A stretch of DNA of 64,000 bases from positions 6,816,960 to 6,880,959 of the forward strand of contig NW_017802379.1 in NCBI RefSeq assembly GCF_001625305.1. The letters run 5' to 3'. The DNA is from Branchiostoma belcheri. Taxonomy: Eukaryota > Chordata > Leptocardii > Amphioxiformes > Branchiostomatidae. Position 1 is the first letter of the stretch. Each line of letters starts with the position of its first letter. The position numbers and the translations under genes were made by a program. The notes below the pieces were generated by a model, which did not search any database, was not told the DNA's origin, and saw only the letters and a list, made by a program, of their open reading frames with translations. Positions 53,353 to 63,692 of this stretch are shown piece by piece.

Positions 53353-53370
53353 ATAAGTTATTCATGTACG

Positions 53371-55804
53371 ATGCTGTGTGGTTTCTCCTGTTCCTTCTTA
53401 CATAGAATAGGATCGCTTTTTCAGTTAACTATCGCAGTACTGTGTCGTAAGGCCATTAACAATCTGTATTAATTGCATGAAAGGGGTGATAGTGTAACGG
53501 AAATTAAAAGAAACCTAGTGATTGTCACTGAAAGGCAGACATACGTACCAACTATCAAGTACCTAATACCAGCTTAGGAAAGAACAAGAAATAGTCATAC
53601 CTTCACTACCAGAGTTATCAACCAAGGGTTAAGGTGTTCAGAAACTCGTTTCTTTGCCCTAGAACTATCGTAGAGTACAAGTAACTCGCTGCCACCAAAT
53701 ACAGTAGGGGCATCCTCACTTGATATCTTGAAACAATATTTAGATGTTCATAGCCTTGGTGTAACAAGTCGTTCGGTGTAATATAGCCAGCTGCCGCCGC
53801 GCCACGTGCCCGCGAAGCTGGTGTGTTAAGCCGAGGGACGGCTATGTATGTATGTATGTAGACCCATAACCGTGAACGGTCGTAGGGGCATCATGGCAGC
53901 CAGCAGCATGTCTGGACTTGCGCCATGATGTTTCAGTAGGCTTATAATCTTGGCGGCGCCTATCTCCTCTCCAAGATTTTGGCTGATACAGACGGGGTTC
54001 GCCACGCCTCCGTCCGGGTGAATGCCGATGTTAATCACCATGTGGCTTATACAAGACGGAGGTCGCCAGGCCTCTGTCCGGGTGATTTGAAGTGAATCAC
54101 CAACTCCATACAGTAGTGTTTGTACCATCGCACACCGGGGCATGCCCCTACTCTTTTTCGAAAGGTGTGGTGGGATCTTTAACGTGCTCGAGGTGTGGCT
54201 CTCCTCAAACACGGGACCTCCAGTTTACGTCCTATCCGAGGGACGTCCCTAACCGAAGCTAGGTACTCATTTACACCTGAGTGAAGTGAGGAAAGTCGTG
54301 TAAAGTGCCTTTCCCAAGGGCACAAGATCGGTGCACAAGGTGGGGTTCGAACCCGCAACCTCTGGGGTGTGAGCCGAACGCGCTACCGACTGCGCCACAC
54401 GACCCCACAAGGGACGGCTATACAGATACAGATAATCAGAGGCAGCGTTGTTATTTGTAGTCCACTCAGTTCAGCTGTTGGCCTCGAGACAACCTCAAAC
54501 ATCTACAGGGTAAGAATGACACATACGCTACATCTAGTGCCTTTTGTGTTGTACATCTGGCACCTATTTTATATACCGAATCCCGTCAGTTGCAAAAGGG
54601 AAGACATAATATAGTAGTAATCTCCAGCCCTTCACGTTCCTAAATGTTTGTGCAGAGCTCGAATTGCAAACATTCTCCTGGCTAAATTTAGCCCCGTCCC
54701 CTAAACAAGGTGGCGGCCCATTCGCAGCTGAGCCGGTCGTCTCTTATGCAGAAGATTGTGATATGATTTTCAAGTGAAATAACTGATGCATCATTCCAGA
54801 CTTTAGACCAGTGACTCGGGCAGAGGGAGCGTCGTTTGGGTGCACATGAAGCTGTATTGACAAGGTCAACACAGAAAGTAAGTCCTTGTAAATGCATAAC
54901 AGTGTACTAAACCAGCATGTACTGTGATGTAGCTTGACAATTTGGTTTGCTTCAAAGGTACGGTTGCACCTTTAGTAAGGGTGTATCCTTAACTCTGGTT
55001 TTCTATTTTCATCTGAGAATGTTTTAGACTGATATTGTTGGTATATAATCTTTTCTGATACACGTATGTTGTAAATTGTAATCCATCACGATATCATATA
55101 CATTGAAAGCCTGGGCAACTTCCGGAAATCACGAATGCGCGTGCGCAATGGGCCGGTTTGCTATAGATATGTGTTTCCGCTAGGCTGGGAACATGCAGCA
55201 CATCATAAATGTTCCAAACCTCTGCTTGGATGAGAGTAGTTGGTCCGCTGGAGAGTACAGTTTGCCGCGCCCGAAAACTGTACCGGACCAACTCCCCTGG
55301 CATGTTATCTCTCTATTTGGCCAACTACCGAAGCCTGCTAGAGGCTACTGCCGTGAATGCTGCATCAGTGCACGTGGCATTGATCCAACATGGCAGCACG
55401 TCCAAGTCCATCCGCGTGACATGAGAGCTCCACAGGACACCACGTTGAAATCTCATCAGATATAGCCTGCCTCATGGTGTGCGTTTGAAGTCTGAACCCC
55501 TCAGATGACGGGAAAGGTTTTAATCTGGAGCGCTTTATTTTCTTTTAACGACACGCACGCGCACCAAATCGGAACTTCAAATCCTACAGCACATTCTTGG
55601 TACATCAGTTTTGGACTGTTTCTTTCCTAATACATAAACAGTTAAGATCAATGGTTGAAACATCAGCGAATTTATGTTTGATTTTAAGACCTGAACGTGC
55701 TTTTTGTCAGAATCTTTGTCCACCCTAGATTATGTAACGTGTCCTCACAAGGTAAGATATGTCAACAGGGACTGGCTGGTTACGATAAAAATAAAATGTA
55801 TAGA
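53371..55804. other. Intergenic region between MED13 and the KLHL-type gene
   Basis: 2.4 kb. It holds the full-length SINE (53846-54409) and otherwise no supported gene. A CpG-bearing stretch (55090-55300, e.g. cacgaatgcgcgtgcgcaat) is unassigned. Confidence 0.6.
53846..54409 (-). mobile_element. Full-length tRNA-derived SINE with perfect 12-bp target duplication
   Basis: Read on minus it begins with a tRNA-like head (54409 downward): A-box-like TGGCGCAGTCGGTAGCGC and B-box GGTTCGAACCC. The anticodon-loop region CTCACAC recalls tRNA-Val(CAC). A ~450-bp body follows, ending in a (TACA)n tail. AGGGACGGCTAT flanks it at 53834-53845 and 54410-54421. The intact ends and exact duplication suggest a recent insertion. 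Confidence 0.85.
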
Positions 55805-55840
55805 TATAAATGACGTAGAAGGAAGTAGACACTTCAGTCG
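55805..55840 (+). promoter_or_regulatory. Candidate TATA box plus initiator for the KLHL-type gene
   Basis: TATAAA at 55805-55810 is followed by an initiator-like ttcagtc whose A is at 55836, 31 bases downstream, which is the canonical TATA-to-start spacing. A CRE-like tgacgt lies between them (55811-55816). The predicted start is about 180 bases before the ATG at 56019. This is pattern evidence only. Confidence 0.42.
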
Positions 55841-56018
55841 GTGTGAGAAACTTCACCTTACACTCAACAACAATCTGTAATATAAGGCTTGAATGTAATC
55901 AAATTTGGGGATAGTATTCTTGAGCTCAATTCTACTTTATTTGCTGTATGAAGTTCGGAAACTTGATGAGAGAAGTTCTTACCTTAACAGAAGTCTACTG
56001 TATTTTGCAGATAGTGAG

Positions 56019-56081
56019 ATGGCTGCTTACTTCCAGGCCGAGAATGTAGTAGATCCTTCATTGTTAGGAGCGTTGGTCGGG
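56019..56081 (+). CDS. KLHL-type gene exon 1 (coding part)
   Basis: Encodes MAAYFQAENVVDPSLLGALVG, with 21 codons up to donor ggtaagt. A possible acceptor (tattttgcag) ends at 56010, so the 5'UTR may itself be spliced. Confidence 0.75.
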
Positions 56082-58804
56082 GTAAGTGGTCCCAGTATTT
56101 TACCTTGTGGCACGCTAGTTAATATAAGCTGTGTTCACGTGTATTTCTCGCAATCACATGCTTGGCTTTTGTACTCTCAAATCAGATGATGGTCGGATTG
56201 CTCTGGATACATTTCTCGGAATTTATGAAAATTAGAAAAAAAAGGTAATTCACGGATTTTGTGCTTCAGCCGATGTTGTCCGTGTCAGGCGGTCAGCGGT
56301 CTGGACAGACAGACGAGTTTACCGGAGCGCCCTGTCCCCATCTCGGTATTCCCTTAGGCTTACGGGTGAATATCATCTTCATATACATTTATCTTTTAGA
56401 ATGCAAAACATTCTCTGAAACATTGATCTGCTATCATGACGGTCAATTTTAATTTTCCTTTGTATTTTCTCTTTCTTTTTCTCTCAATATTTCTAGCCCT
56501 GGGCCCAAGACACCCCAGCCCCACCCTTCATCAGCGCTGACGTCGACTACGCCACGGATGAAAGCGGGAACCTCAAGTTCACGGACAAAATCCACTCCCG
56601 GACCCTGGCTGAGGGCCTGCGCCGACTCGTCAACACCAAAGCCGGGCCCACCGACCTGACATGCCACCTCACCGAGCGCGGATGCGCGAAGGTCTTCAAA
56701 AGCGAGTCCCTCATCTACGACTACGAGTGCGAGGACGTGTTCAAGAAGATACGGAACTTGCGTCTGGCGGGAAAGTTCTGCGACTTGACCGTGAAAGTCG
56801 GGAAGCTGGACATCCCGTGCCACAGGATGGTCCTCGCGGCCTTCAGTAACTACTTCGAGCTGATGCTCTTCGGAGACTTCGTGGAGAGCAAGAACGACTA
56901 CATCTGGCTTCGGGACGTCTCGGCTCCGATCGTGAATGAGATCATGGACTACGCGTACTCCGGGGAGATCACCATTACCAGTAAGAACGTGGAGACACTG
57001 ATGCACGCCAGCTCCATCTTCCAGCTCATGCCGCTCGCCAAGGCCTGCTGCGAGTTCCTCCGCCGGCAACTGGACGTGGAAAACTCGGTCGGGATCATGA
57101 AGTTCGCCGATCTCTACACGCGCAAGAAACTCGCTGAAGAGGCACGAGCGTACATCTTAGAGAACCTGCCACAAGTCTCGTGTTCGGAAGACTTCCGGCA
57201 GTTGACTCTAGATGACATGGAGAGCATAGTGACAGACAGGGCCTGCAGATGGGGGAGGGAAACCGTCTTCGAGGCCGTCTTGAAGTGGGTAAGACCGGAC
57301 GAGACGGGTCTCAAGGAGCACCTTCCACAACTACTGAAGAAAATGAAACTAAGACTGATGAATAAGGGATACCTGGAGAACACAGTGAAGACTTCGGCGG
57401 TAGTTGTGAGGTCGAAGGAAGCCATGGAGGAAGTGGCGAAGGTAGAAAACGAAATCAGTGAACATAAGAAGAAAACCTTTTCAACTCAGGTAATTTTTTA
57501 CTGTCTACTTTTAACGCTATTTTGCTAATTTACTAATTTTTTGCTTTTATTGAATTTTATGTTGGCCGTAAATCATTACCAATTATAAACACAGGTAAGC
57601 ATGTCATATTTGTAAGCATGTAACGCAATCGCAATTTGATAAGTTTAAAATGGTCTGACGTCTGTGTTGAATTGCCATTGAAAGACGTAAAAAGTAATAA
57701 GAAGGTAGATGATTATAAAATAAAAATATTTATGGTGTTCATGTTGTGTGCTACTTATGTGTTATACAGGTTGTAGTACAGGTAGGAGGGATCAGTGGAG
57801 GAGAACAGCCGGGCTGTCAGAGTGACAAAGTCAGCCATATTGACGTCCTGGAGCCGGAGAGTAGGTGTTGGGCCATCATCTCATCCATCCCCGACAGAAT
57901 CAAGTACTGCTGCCACGCCGTCTCAGCCTGGGACAACGACATCTACATCTTGGCGACCTTCGACGACAAGGGGCGGTCCGAGTTTTGGCGTTTCGCGACG
58001 CAGACGAACGTTTGGTACCGGCTGCCCGACCCTCTCCTCCCGCACCAGGGGCGCGTGCGCCTCGAGACGCTGCACGGTCGCGTCTACGCCATCGGAGACA
58101 TGATGCAGGTATCAAGTTACGAAGACTGTTTCGAGGCTTACGACCCCAGTACGAACACGTGGAACAAACTGCGGAGAATCCTCAAATCTGTGAGGAAAAT
58201 CGCAACAGCGGTCTGCAGGGGGAAGTTGTTCGTCTTTGGTTACGAAGGAGACGACCCGCAGGAGCGTGCGATGGAGGTGCAGTGTTACGATCCTGGGAGC
58301 GACACGTGGGACGTGGAGTCGGTGAGCTCGTACCACGGCGGGAAGAGGCAGTACCAGGCCATCGGCCTCGGTAGTAAGATCTACATGATGCCCATATTAG
58401 GCAGGTTCTTCACCATGTGTGCCTACGACGTCGACCTCATGGACTACCTCAAAGTCCCCGCCCCGAAGAACAGCCACCTGCAGTGCGGCATGACGACGCT
58501 AGGGGACGGAATCATCATCACCGGTGGAAGGGACACCTTCGAGGCGGCGTACCTGACCCCGGCTTTTGAGTACTACGACCCGGCGGTGGACAGCTGGGAG
58601 ATCCTCGGCATCCAGCCCAACCACATCCGCCGGGCACACAGCTGCGTCACGGTCAACAACTGCCAGTGGATCCAGGCCAGGGTCGAGAAAGCCAAGAAGG
58701 CGCCAACTCTGTTAGACACTGTCAACGTGCCAACTATGTGGGGCCGGGCGACGGCACCCATATACCGGGAAACAACTGCGCAACAGACTGAAGCACTTCT
58801 TTAG
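56019..58804 (+). CDS. BTB-BACK-Kelch (KLHL-type) protein, probable CUL3 adaptor
   Basis: Three exons joined in phase 0: 56019-56081, 56497-57489 and 57770-58804 (stop TAG), giving 696 aa. Residues ~1-100 are a non-standard N-terminal extension. The BTB domain is about 105-213 (FCDLTVKVGKLDIPCHRMVL; YFELMLFGDFVES; YAYSGEITI). The BACK domain is about 214-325. The Kelch region is about 353-660, entered through VVVQVGGISGGEQPG. Repeats such as FEAYDPSTNTWNKL and FEYYDPAVDSWEIL are clear, but only the first and last keep the Gly-Gly pair. Family members typically recruit substrates to CUL3 ubiquitin ligases; the substrate here is unknown. I chose the ATG at 56019 because the upstream in-frame sequence has no ATG before a stop. 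I cannot assign an orthologue; many invertebrate KLHL genes are lineage-specific. Confidence 0.9.
56497..57489 (+). CDS. KLHL-type gene exon 2 (BTB and BACK)
   Basis: 331 codons, acceptor atttctag, donor gtaatt. It carries the whole BTB and BACK domains and ends in a Lys/Glu-rich helix (VAKVENEISEHKKK). GC-rich codon usage produces a long open frame on the opposite strand, which I treat as a shadow. Confidence 0.92.
57770..58804 (+). CDS. KLHL-type gene exon 3 (Kelch propeller)
   Basis: 344 codons plus stop, acceptor gttatacag. It encodes the Kelch repeats and a short tail. The coding frame opens directly on Val-Val-Val-Gln-Val-Gly-Gly, the first strand of a blade. Confidence 0.92.
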   Translation, partial: VVVQVGGISGGEQPGCQSDKVSHIDVLEPESRCWAIISSIPDRIKYCCHAVSAWDNDIYILATFDDKGRSEFWRFATQTNVWYRLPDPLLPHQGRVRLETLHGRVYAIGDMMQVSSYEDCFEAYDPSTNTWNKLRRILKSVRKIATAVCRGKLFVFGYEGDDPQERAMEVQCYDPGSDTWDVESVSSYHGGKRQYQAIGLGSKIYMMPILGRFFTMCAYDVDLMDYLKVPAPKNSHLQCGMTTLGDGIIITGGRDTFEAAYLTPAFEYYDPAVDSWEILGIQPNHIRRAHSCVTVNNCQWIQARVEKAKKAPTLLDTVNVPTMWGRATAPIYRETTAQQTEALL

Positions 58805-60213
58805 GGAACTAGGGAAAGGGAAATTTAGGATCAGTAGACATTGATTATTTTAGCGATAAAGACCTGACAGAAATGATGATTGATAAAGAATACTGGATGT
58901 CGTTAAAGAGTAAGAATTATATGTGTATATTGTATGTATGTAGACATTGATTGATTGTCAAATATTCTAGCTTGTTTGAATGAATTGTGTATAGCAAATT
59001 ACGAATTGTGTATATCATATTACACTGTGTTTCCAATTTTATATGGTGTACATTTTGTTTTGCATGTGCTAACATACACACGCGCTGATATGGGAAATGT
59101 AAGACTAATGCATATGCTGTCAGTAGAATAAGGCTACTAGTACTAGACACCTCAAACAATGGTTAGTAAATGACAGAGATGAAAACGGATAGGGCTTAGT
59201 CACACTTCTGAGGTACACGTGTACCACTTACTTGTACTGTGGCGTTGTGTGTGACGTAGTCTTTTTTATTCCAATGGATCAATGCAATGCCTACAGGTCT
59301 ATCTTTGCATGCTATACTACTAATTCTCGATATCGATACTTCAAAGAATGTACAGCTTTGCCGAAACCAGGAGTATAGCGTATGTACACAAACTGTAAAT
59401 AGGACTTGAGAGTGTACATTACTGAACCTTGATCAATGATTAACTATTGGAAGGCGTAGACTTGTTTTCGTATTGGACTTTCCCAGGAATTAAGCCATGT
59501 GCACTCAGCCCATCAAAAAAGTGATTGTGATTCAACAAAGCGTCTTCAAACTGGGGAAAGAACAATACAATTTTCAACATTTGTTTTGAAGGGGAACATT
59601 TATGTTTTTTTGTCTTACACTATAGTTCACATACATGTATATGCCCCACTCAGTGAGAAAACAGCTAACAGGGTTAATACAGTAGTAGACACGGGGGATG
59701 GATTTGTTCCCGCACTGGTCCCGTCGGTGATACCGGGGCACGTCCCCTGGGCCTGGGCGGTCTTAGTGGGACAGGTGCCATAGCTGAAACCGTCAGCCGC
59801 CTGTGGGCAAGCAGCAGAAAAAAAATGAGAGAAAAATATCTTACGGAGATGCAGAAAACACCGACATGGCTATAAAAATAATCTCCAAGTAGATCTTTCG
59901 GTGACTGCAGAGACGGTATCAAATTGGCCAGACAGTTACCATTTGCCGACGCGACTGAGGACTCTCTCTAGCTAGATGGCCAGTTCTAACGTTTCAGCCG
60001 CCAGACATCTGCTTGGAGATTATATACAAAAAATACTTGTAGTCATGCAATGTGTTGCGACGACAATGTACTTATATGAAATCCTAATGTATGAGCAACA
60101 ATTGACGTACATTTACTTGCTGAACGACGTCGACAGCACGTATGCCGTCAACATCTTTCCAAATATTCTTTCAAACTAATTGAAAAAAAGTTTTGTGACT
60201 GTACAGCTTAAGT
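58805..60213. other. Convergent intergenic region (KLHL-type 3' end / DsbA-like 3' end)
   Basis: 1.4 kb between two genes that converge. It must contain both 3'UTRs. No canonical AATAAA is obvious for either. A GC-rich patch at 59690-59830 is unassigned. Confidence 0.5.
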
Positions 60214-60380
60214 TTAGGTACCCACCAACTGTTCCTTCTCTTGTTTCTGTTCTTCAGTGCCCAACATCGGGTCTAACGCCTCTTTCCATTGGTCCAGGCC
60301 GAACTCTCCGCCCGCTGATGCCGGGACTGGGTTTACCATGATGCCGTTGACGAAATATGTGGGCGTTGCGGCCACGCCCC
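60214..60380 (-). CDS. DsbA-like gene exon 4 with stop
   Basis: 167 nt, acceptor attgatag, phase 1 to the TAA at 60216-60214. It encodes GVAATPTYFVNGIMVNP, FGLDQWKEALDPML and a charged tail (EEQKQEKEQLVGT). Confidence 0.87.
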
Positions 60381-62240
60381 CTATCAATGATATAGCATTA
60401 TTGCAAGTCAACATAAGTTGAGACAAAAATTCAGAATGACACGTACTAGAGAATGTATTATCTAGTTTTTTAGCAACCAATATTTCAACGTATACGTAGA
60501 ATGAAGGAATTGGGGCCCCGGTGTGCGATGTCCCAAATACATTTGTACTACTAACTGGAAGTCGGATACACTTCAAATCACCCGAATGGAGGCCTGGTGA
60601 ACCCCCGTCTTGTTAGCCACACGGTGATTGCATCATCACCAGGACTCCAAGAAGAATAGTGTGATTTGGCACACTAATGGAGACCCAAACAAACAAATTT
60701 AAACAATACTCTAGCTACTCTTGTTAACATTCCGTTAACTCCAGGCTAAAAAGTAATCTCACTATACGGATGTTTTGAAGGTTGCATCATGCAGCACTGG
60801 TCCTGGTATACAGAAAAATCGTCCACTCACGGTGACAGGCGTATTTAAACTCAATCCTTGCTCTGTAGTTTGGGGGTCTCTCGTCCAGCCCTGTCCAGTA
60901 CTGGTCAGCGGTCACTCCGAGAGTCTGGACAATACTCAACAGCTCACTGCAGAAAAAATATTGTAGTCTTTTGTAGTCATTCCGTCCTTTATTCATCATT
61001 CATTTTGCCTCCCTTCGCTTTCTTTGATTCCTAACGACCTACGAATTCGTTTATTACTCAATGTGCTATCCATCCATCCATTCATTTGTTCATTCATTCA
61101 TCCACTCGTTCATTCATCCATTCGTTCATTCACTTATTCGTCCGTCCGTTAGTTTGTTCATTCCTTCATACATTCAATCCCTTCTTAAACACGATAACGG
61201 TATAATTTTGAAAAATGTCTTGGATTTTCTTGTTTTGTATAAAATAATAGAACTTTCTTTAAAAGTTCTATAAAAGAATTGTGATATTTGAAAATTCAGT
61301 CTCCCAAACGGACAGGTATGTTGAAAAATCAGACCTACTTGTACACCTGTCCCTCCGTCCTGTTCATAACAGCCCCAGAAAACTTCTCCAGGTCAGCCAG
61401 GACGCGGTCCATGTAGTCAAACGTACCGTTGATGCCGACGTAGGGCTCAATAATATGTAGAACCTGTAAGTGTCAATAGTGTAATCACCAAACAGATCTT
61501 ACGGACTTACAATTGTGACTTGACATGTTTGTTCGTCGTTTCTTTAGAAAATGTCACCAACACTAATACGCACCCTCTACATTGTTTACCATGTAAGCAA
61601 TAGCATCGAGATGTTGTTCGCCCTCATTTTGTTGTTGTATGGGTACGGTCCAAGAAAATCTGGTATCTGGTTTGTCTCACGTAACGTTACGATAATACGA
61701 CGGTACGCGTCCCTCTAGCTAAAATGAGAAAGATATAGAATATGAAAGATAGAAATCAAGCAACCAACAACAAGGAAAACATTCCGTTCTCAGCGGCGCC
61801 GGCCTTGGGCAGTCTCAAGTTGTTGACACTAGTGACTTTAAAGGTGAACAACACCCCAAGTCTTCGCCAACCATTTCTTCAATAACTTGGTAAAGAAAGA
61901 CCTGAAGGTTTTCCTCGGTACTAACCTGGTGAGTCAAGAAGGCGTACTTGTGGTACGGCAGCGGGAAGAGGTGGATCTTCAGACACAAAAGGTTCGGTCC
62001 GTACCAGTCCGCTACTTCCTTTAAGACGGGGAAAGCGTTCCTGAAGTCTGGACAGACCAGGTCACCGAACATCTCGACTTGAATGGGCGCCAGCGGGTTA
62101 CCGTTCTTGTACACGTACCCTGTCGGGATGTCGGGTAGGGGGAGGCCGAGGGACGACAGGCTGGCAGCCCCTTCAGCTGAGGCGGGAAGCGTCCACACAG
62201 CGGTGCACAGCACCAAAACCACGCGAGCCGAGCCGTCCAT
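60214..62240 (-). CDS. Secreted/ER DsbA-like thioredoxin-fold protein
   Basis: Four exons on the minus strand: 62240-61926, 61463-61339, 60946-60831 and 60380-60214, in phases 0, 2, 1, giving 240 aa and stop TAA. It starts MDGSARVVLVLCTAVWTLPA, a likely signal peptide. The mature part has a DsbA-family core: VEMFGDLVCPDF at the active-site position, HLFPLPYHKYAF, a helical insert, and AATPTYFVNGIMV with the expected cis-Pro (Thr-Pro). N-glycosylation sequons Asn-Gly-Thr and Asn-Arg-Thr are present, fitting the secretory pathway. The usual CxxC is CxxF here, so it is unlikely to be a normal disulfide oxidase. The nearest relatives I know are uncharacterised invertebrate DsbA-like proteins, and I do not assign a symbol. 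Confidence 0.85.
60500..60670 (+). mobile_element. SINE body fragment in an intron of the DsbA-like gene
   Basis: The sequence ggggccccggtgtgcgatg, then acttcaaatcacccgaatgg, aggcctgg and cgtcttg, follows the body of the SINE at 53846-54409 in the same order. It is oriented opposite to the host gene. There is no head or tail. Confidence 0.65.
60831..60946 (-). CDS. DsbA-like gene exon 3
   Basis: 116 nt, acceptor tttctgcag, donor gtgagt, phase 2 to 1. It encodes ELLSIVQTLGV, DQYWTGLDER and ARIEFKYACHR, the helix leading into the cis-Pro strand. Confidence 0.85.
61055..61180. repeat. Degenerate (CATT)n tetranucleotide repeat
   Basis: catccattcatttgttcatt and similar units with cattcg/catcc variants, in the intron between exons 2 and 3 of the DsbA-like gene. 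Confidence 0.8.
61339..61463 (-). CDS. DsbA-like gene exon 2
   Basis: 125 nt, acceptor cacttacag, donor gtaggt, phase 0 to 2. It encodes VLHIIEPYVG, NGTFDYMDRVLADLEKF and ends QVYK/N, aligning with the helical insert of DsbA-like proteins directly after the AFLTHQ end of exon 1. Confidence 0.85.
61464..61925. other. DsbA-like gene intron 1
   Basis: 462 bases, no exon supported. A short minus-strand open stretch (61575-61625) was considered and rejected on phase. Confidence 0.6.
61926..62240 (-). CDS. DsbA-like gene exon 1 (signal peptide, CPDF motif)
   Basis: 105 codons from ATG (62240-62238) to donor gttagt. The frame is also open upstream to about 62519, with an in-frame ATG there. I prefer the internal ATG because it puts a hydrophobic signal sequence at the N-terminus. 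Confidence 0.82.
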
Positions 62241-63050
62241 GTTCGCACAAAAGTGAAGTGCCCGTACGGAACCAATCACGCCAATTGTAGCCAGCTTGTT
62301 GCTAAGGCGACATGAAGGCCAGCTTCTTGGCTCAGGGCCAGCCTGTACCCAAGGAAATTTTACCACACATAGACTATCTTCACTGAAACCTCCTTGGTGC
62401 GAAAGATAAATTAGACACTTGGAGTCAACTCTGGGACTCGGCGGACCTTGTGGCTTCCCTGACCGAAGGAAGTCGTGTCGCGCCAGGGCCTGGCATGCCA
62501 GGCTATTGGCGCTTGCCACCGGGCGTGAATCAGGAAACTTTGGCTGTCCTCAGTTAACCCAAGGACATTGTACTCCAGTCCCAGGTTAACCATAAACACC
62601 TCAGTCAATATGAATTTGATAGTCAAAGAACATGTCTAATGTCGACCCTTACCCTACCGGCTTAGGTCACTTAAGGGCATCTTATTATCTAAGTTTACTA
62701 TAAAGTGTATGGACAAGGCTAAACCTTGAAATGTGTATAACTAGTTACAGACTGACGGAAGGTTGGCAAGGAGTCAAGGTCTCAGCGGTCATCCGTCTGA
62801 GATTTTGCTGGGTCAAGTGATTCTCATCTGTTTAAATGTCTTTGCTCATGAAGGTTTTGGTCTATTGGAAAAAAACAACAAGCAGTCATAGGCAACAATC
62901 CTCCGTGATGTTTTATATTTTGCAGATTAGGCTAGGAACAGTATCCCCCTGAGCATGCCCCACGCCACTTGTACGCTGCCTGCTGCGTCGTGCAACTGTT
63001 CCGGTGTTGAGCCAAATCCTTGAGCTGCCATATACGTGAGAGGCCAGGTG
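62241..63050. other. Upstream region of the DsbA-like gene
   Basis: About 0.8 kb with no supported gene. It should contain the promoter and 5'UTR of the minus-strand gene. Confidence 0.5.
62272..62285 (-). promoter_or_regulatory. Paired CCAAT motifs upstream of the DsbA-like gene
   Basis: Two CCAAT pentamers (62272-62276 and 62281-62285 on +, ATTGG in gene orientation) lie 32-45 bases before the chosen ATG. That close to the ATG they would need a very short 5'UTR, so promoter function is uncertain. Confidence 0.22.
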
Positions 63051-63053
63051 TTT

Positions 63054-63175
63054 AGGGCTAGGGTTAGAGTTGGTATTAGAGTTAGGGTTAGGGTTGGTAT
63101 TAGAGTTAGGGTTAGAGTTGGGATCATTGTTCAGGGCTAGGGTTAGACTTACGATTGGGGTTAGGTTAGGTTTAG
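63054..63175. repeat. Telomere-like (TTAGGG)n-derived tract
   Basis: Repeated gggttaggg/gttagagttggtatt units (for example attagagttagggttagggt) mix exact TTAGGG with degenerate copies. Confidence 0.75.
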
Positions 63176-63692
63176 TGATCTTTAGTCTCCCACCCCTTGT
63201 CTCAGGTATATTGGAAACCCCCATGTAGTGTCGGAGTCAGGTATTTGGCAGGATCATGTATATGGCTTGACACCGGGTCCGCACGCCACACGCTGGGCTA
63301 TCACCGGTGCACCAACCGGCCGGGCGAAAACAATTCAACAACATTATAGGGATGTTTCTAAAATATGCATTTACTTCAATATCAAAACTGATAGGGTGAA
63401 AATAAAAAGACGTGCATCACAACATGCCGAATTACACAGAAATACTACGTATAGAACAATGCGTTTTTGCGGCGAACATGTTTGAAAAAACGACCCCATA
63501 CCTTATACAGAAGTCAAACTTTATTGCACAACAGTAGTACCAGGTACAATGTATGGCAAGTTCTTCAAAAATGCAACATATCAAACTAATTTCTACTCAA
63601 ATATCTATCTAGTCTACTCAAATAGCTATCTGCATCATGATGCTTAGGTGTCCTTCTAGTGTACTTATCAATACTTATCAATACTCGTATGG

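Larger units (their letters stand above)
50496..53370 (+). other. MED13: MED13 3'UTR (inferred extent)
   Basis: A non-coding A/T-rich stretch follows the MED13 stop, with two AATAAA signals (52607-52612 and 53347-53352). Both are followed by G/T-rich sequence, suggesting alternative 3' ends at about 52.63 kb and 53.37 kb. Around 51290-51380 it contains a copy of a repeat also found beside the foldback at 48747-48812. No convincing coding region is present. The extent is inferred and needs transcript data. Confidence 0.55.

Noticed and set aside
54338-54409. Functional tRNA gene on minus
   Set aside because: A and B boxes are present, but the sequence runs straight into a SINE body with target duplications. 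It is a SINE head, not a tRNA.
55905-56018. Hydrophobic N-terminal extension of the KLHL-type protein
   Set aside because: The frame is open, but there is no ATG before an upstream stop (55896-55898). The stretch is 5'UTR or intron.
56449-57069. 206-codon open frame on the minus strand
   Set aside because: Antisense shadow of the BTB-BACK exon of the KLHL-type gene.
61572-61622. Extra exon of the DsbA-like gene on minus (GEQHLDAIAYM...)
   Set aside because: Splicing it in gives either a phase conflict or a stop, and exon 1 joins exon 2 directly with a good fit to DsbA-like proteins.
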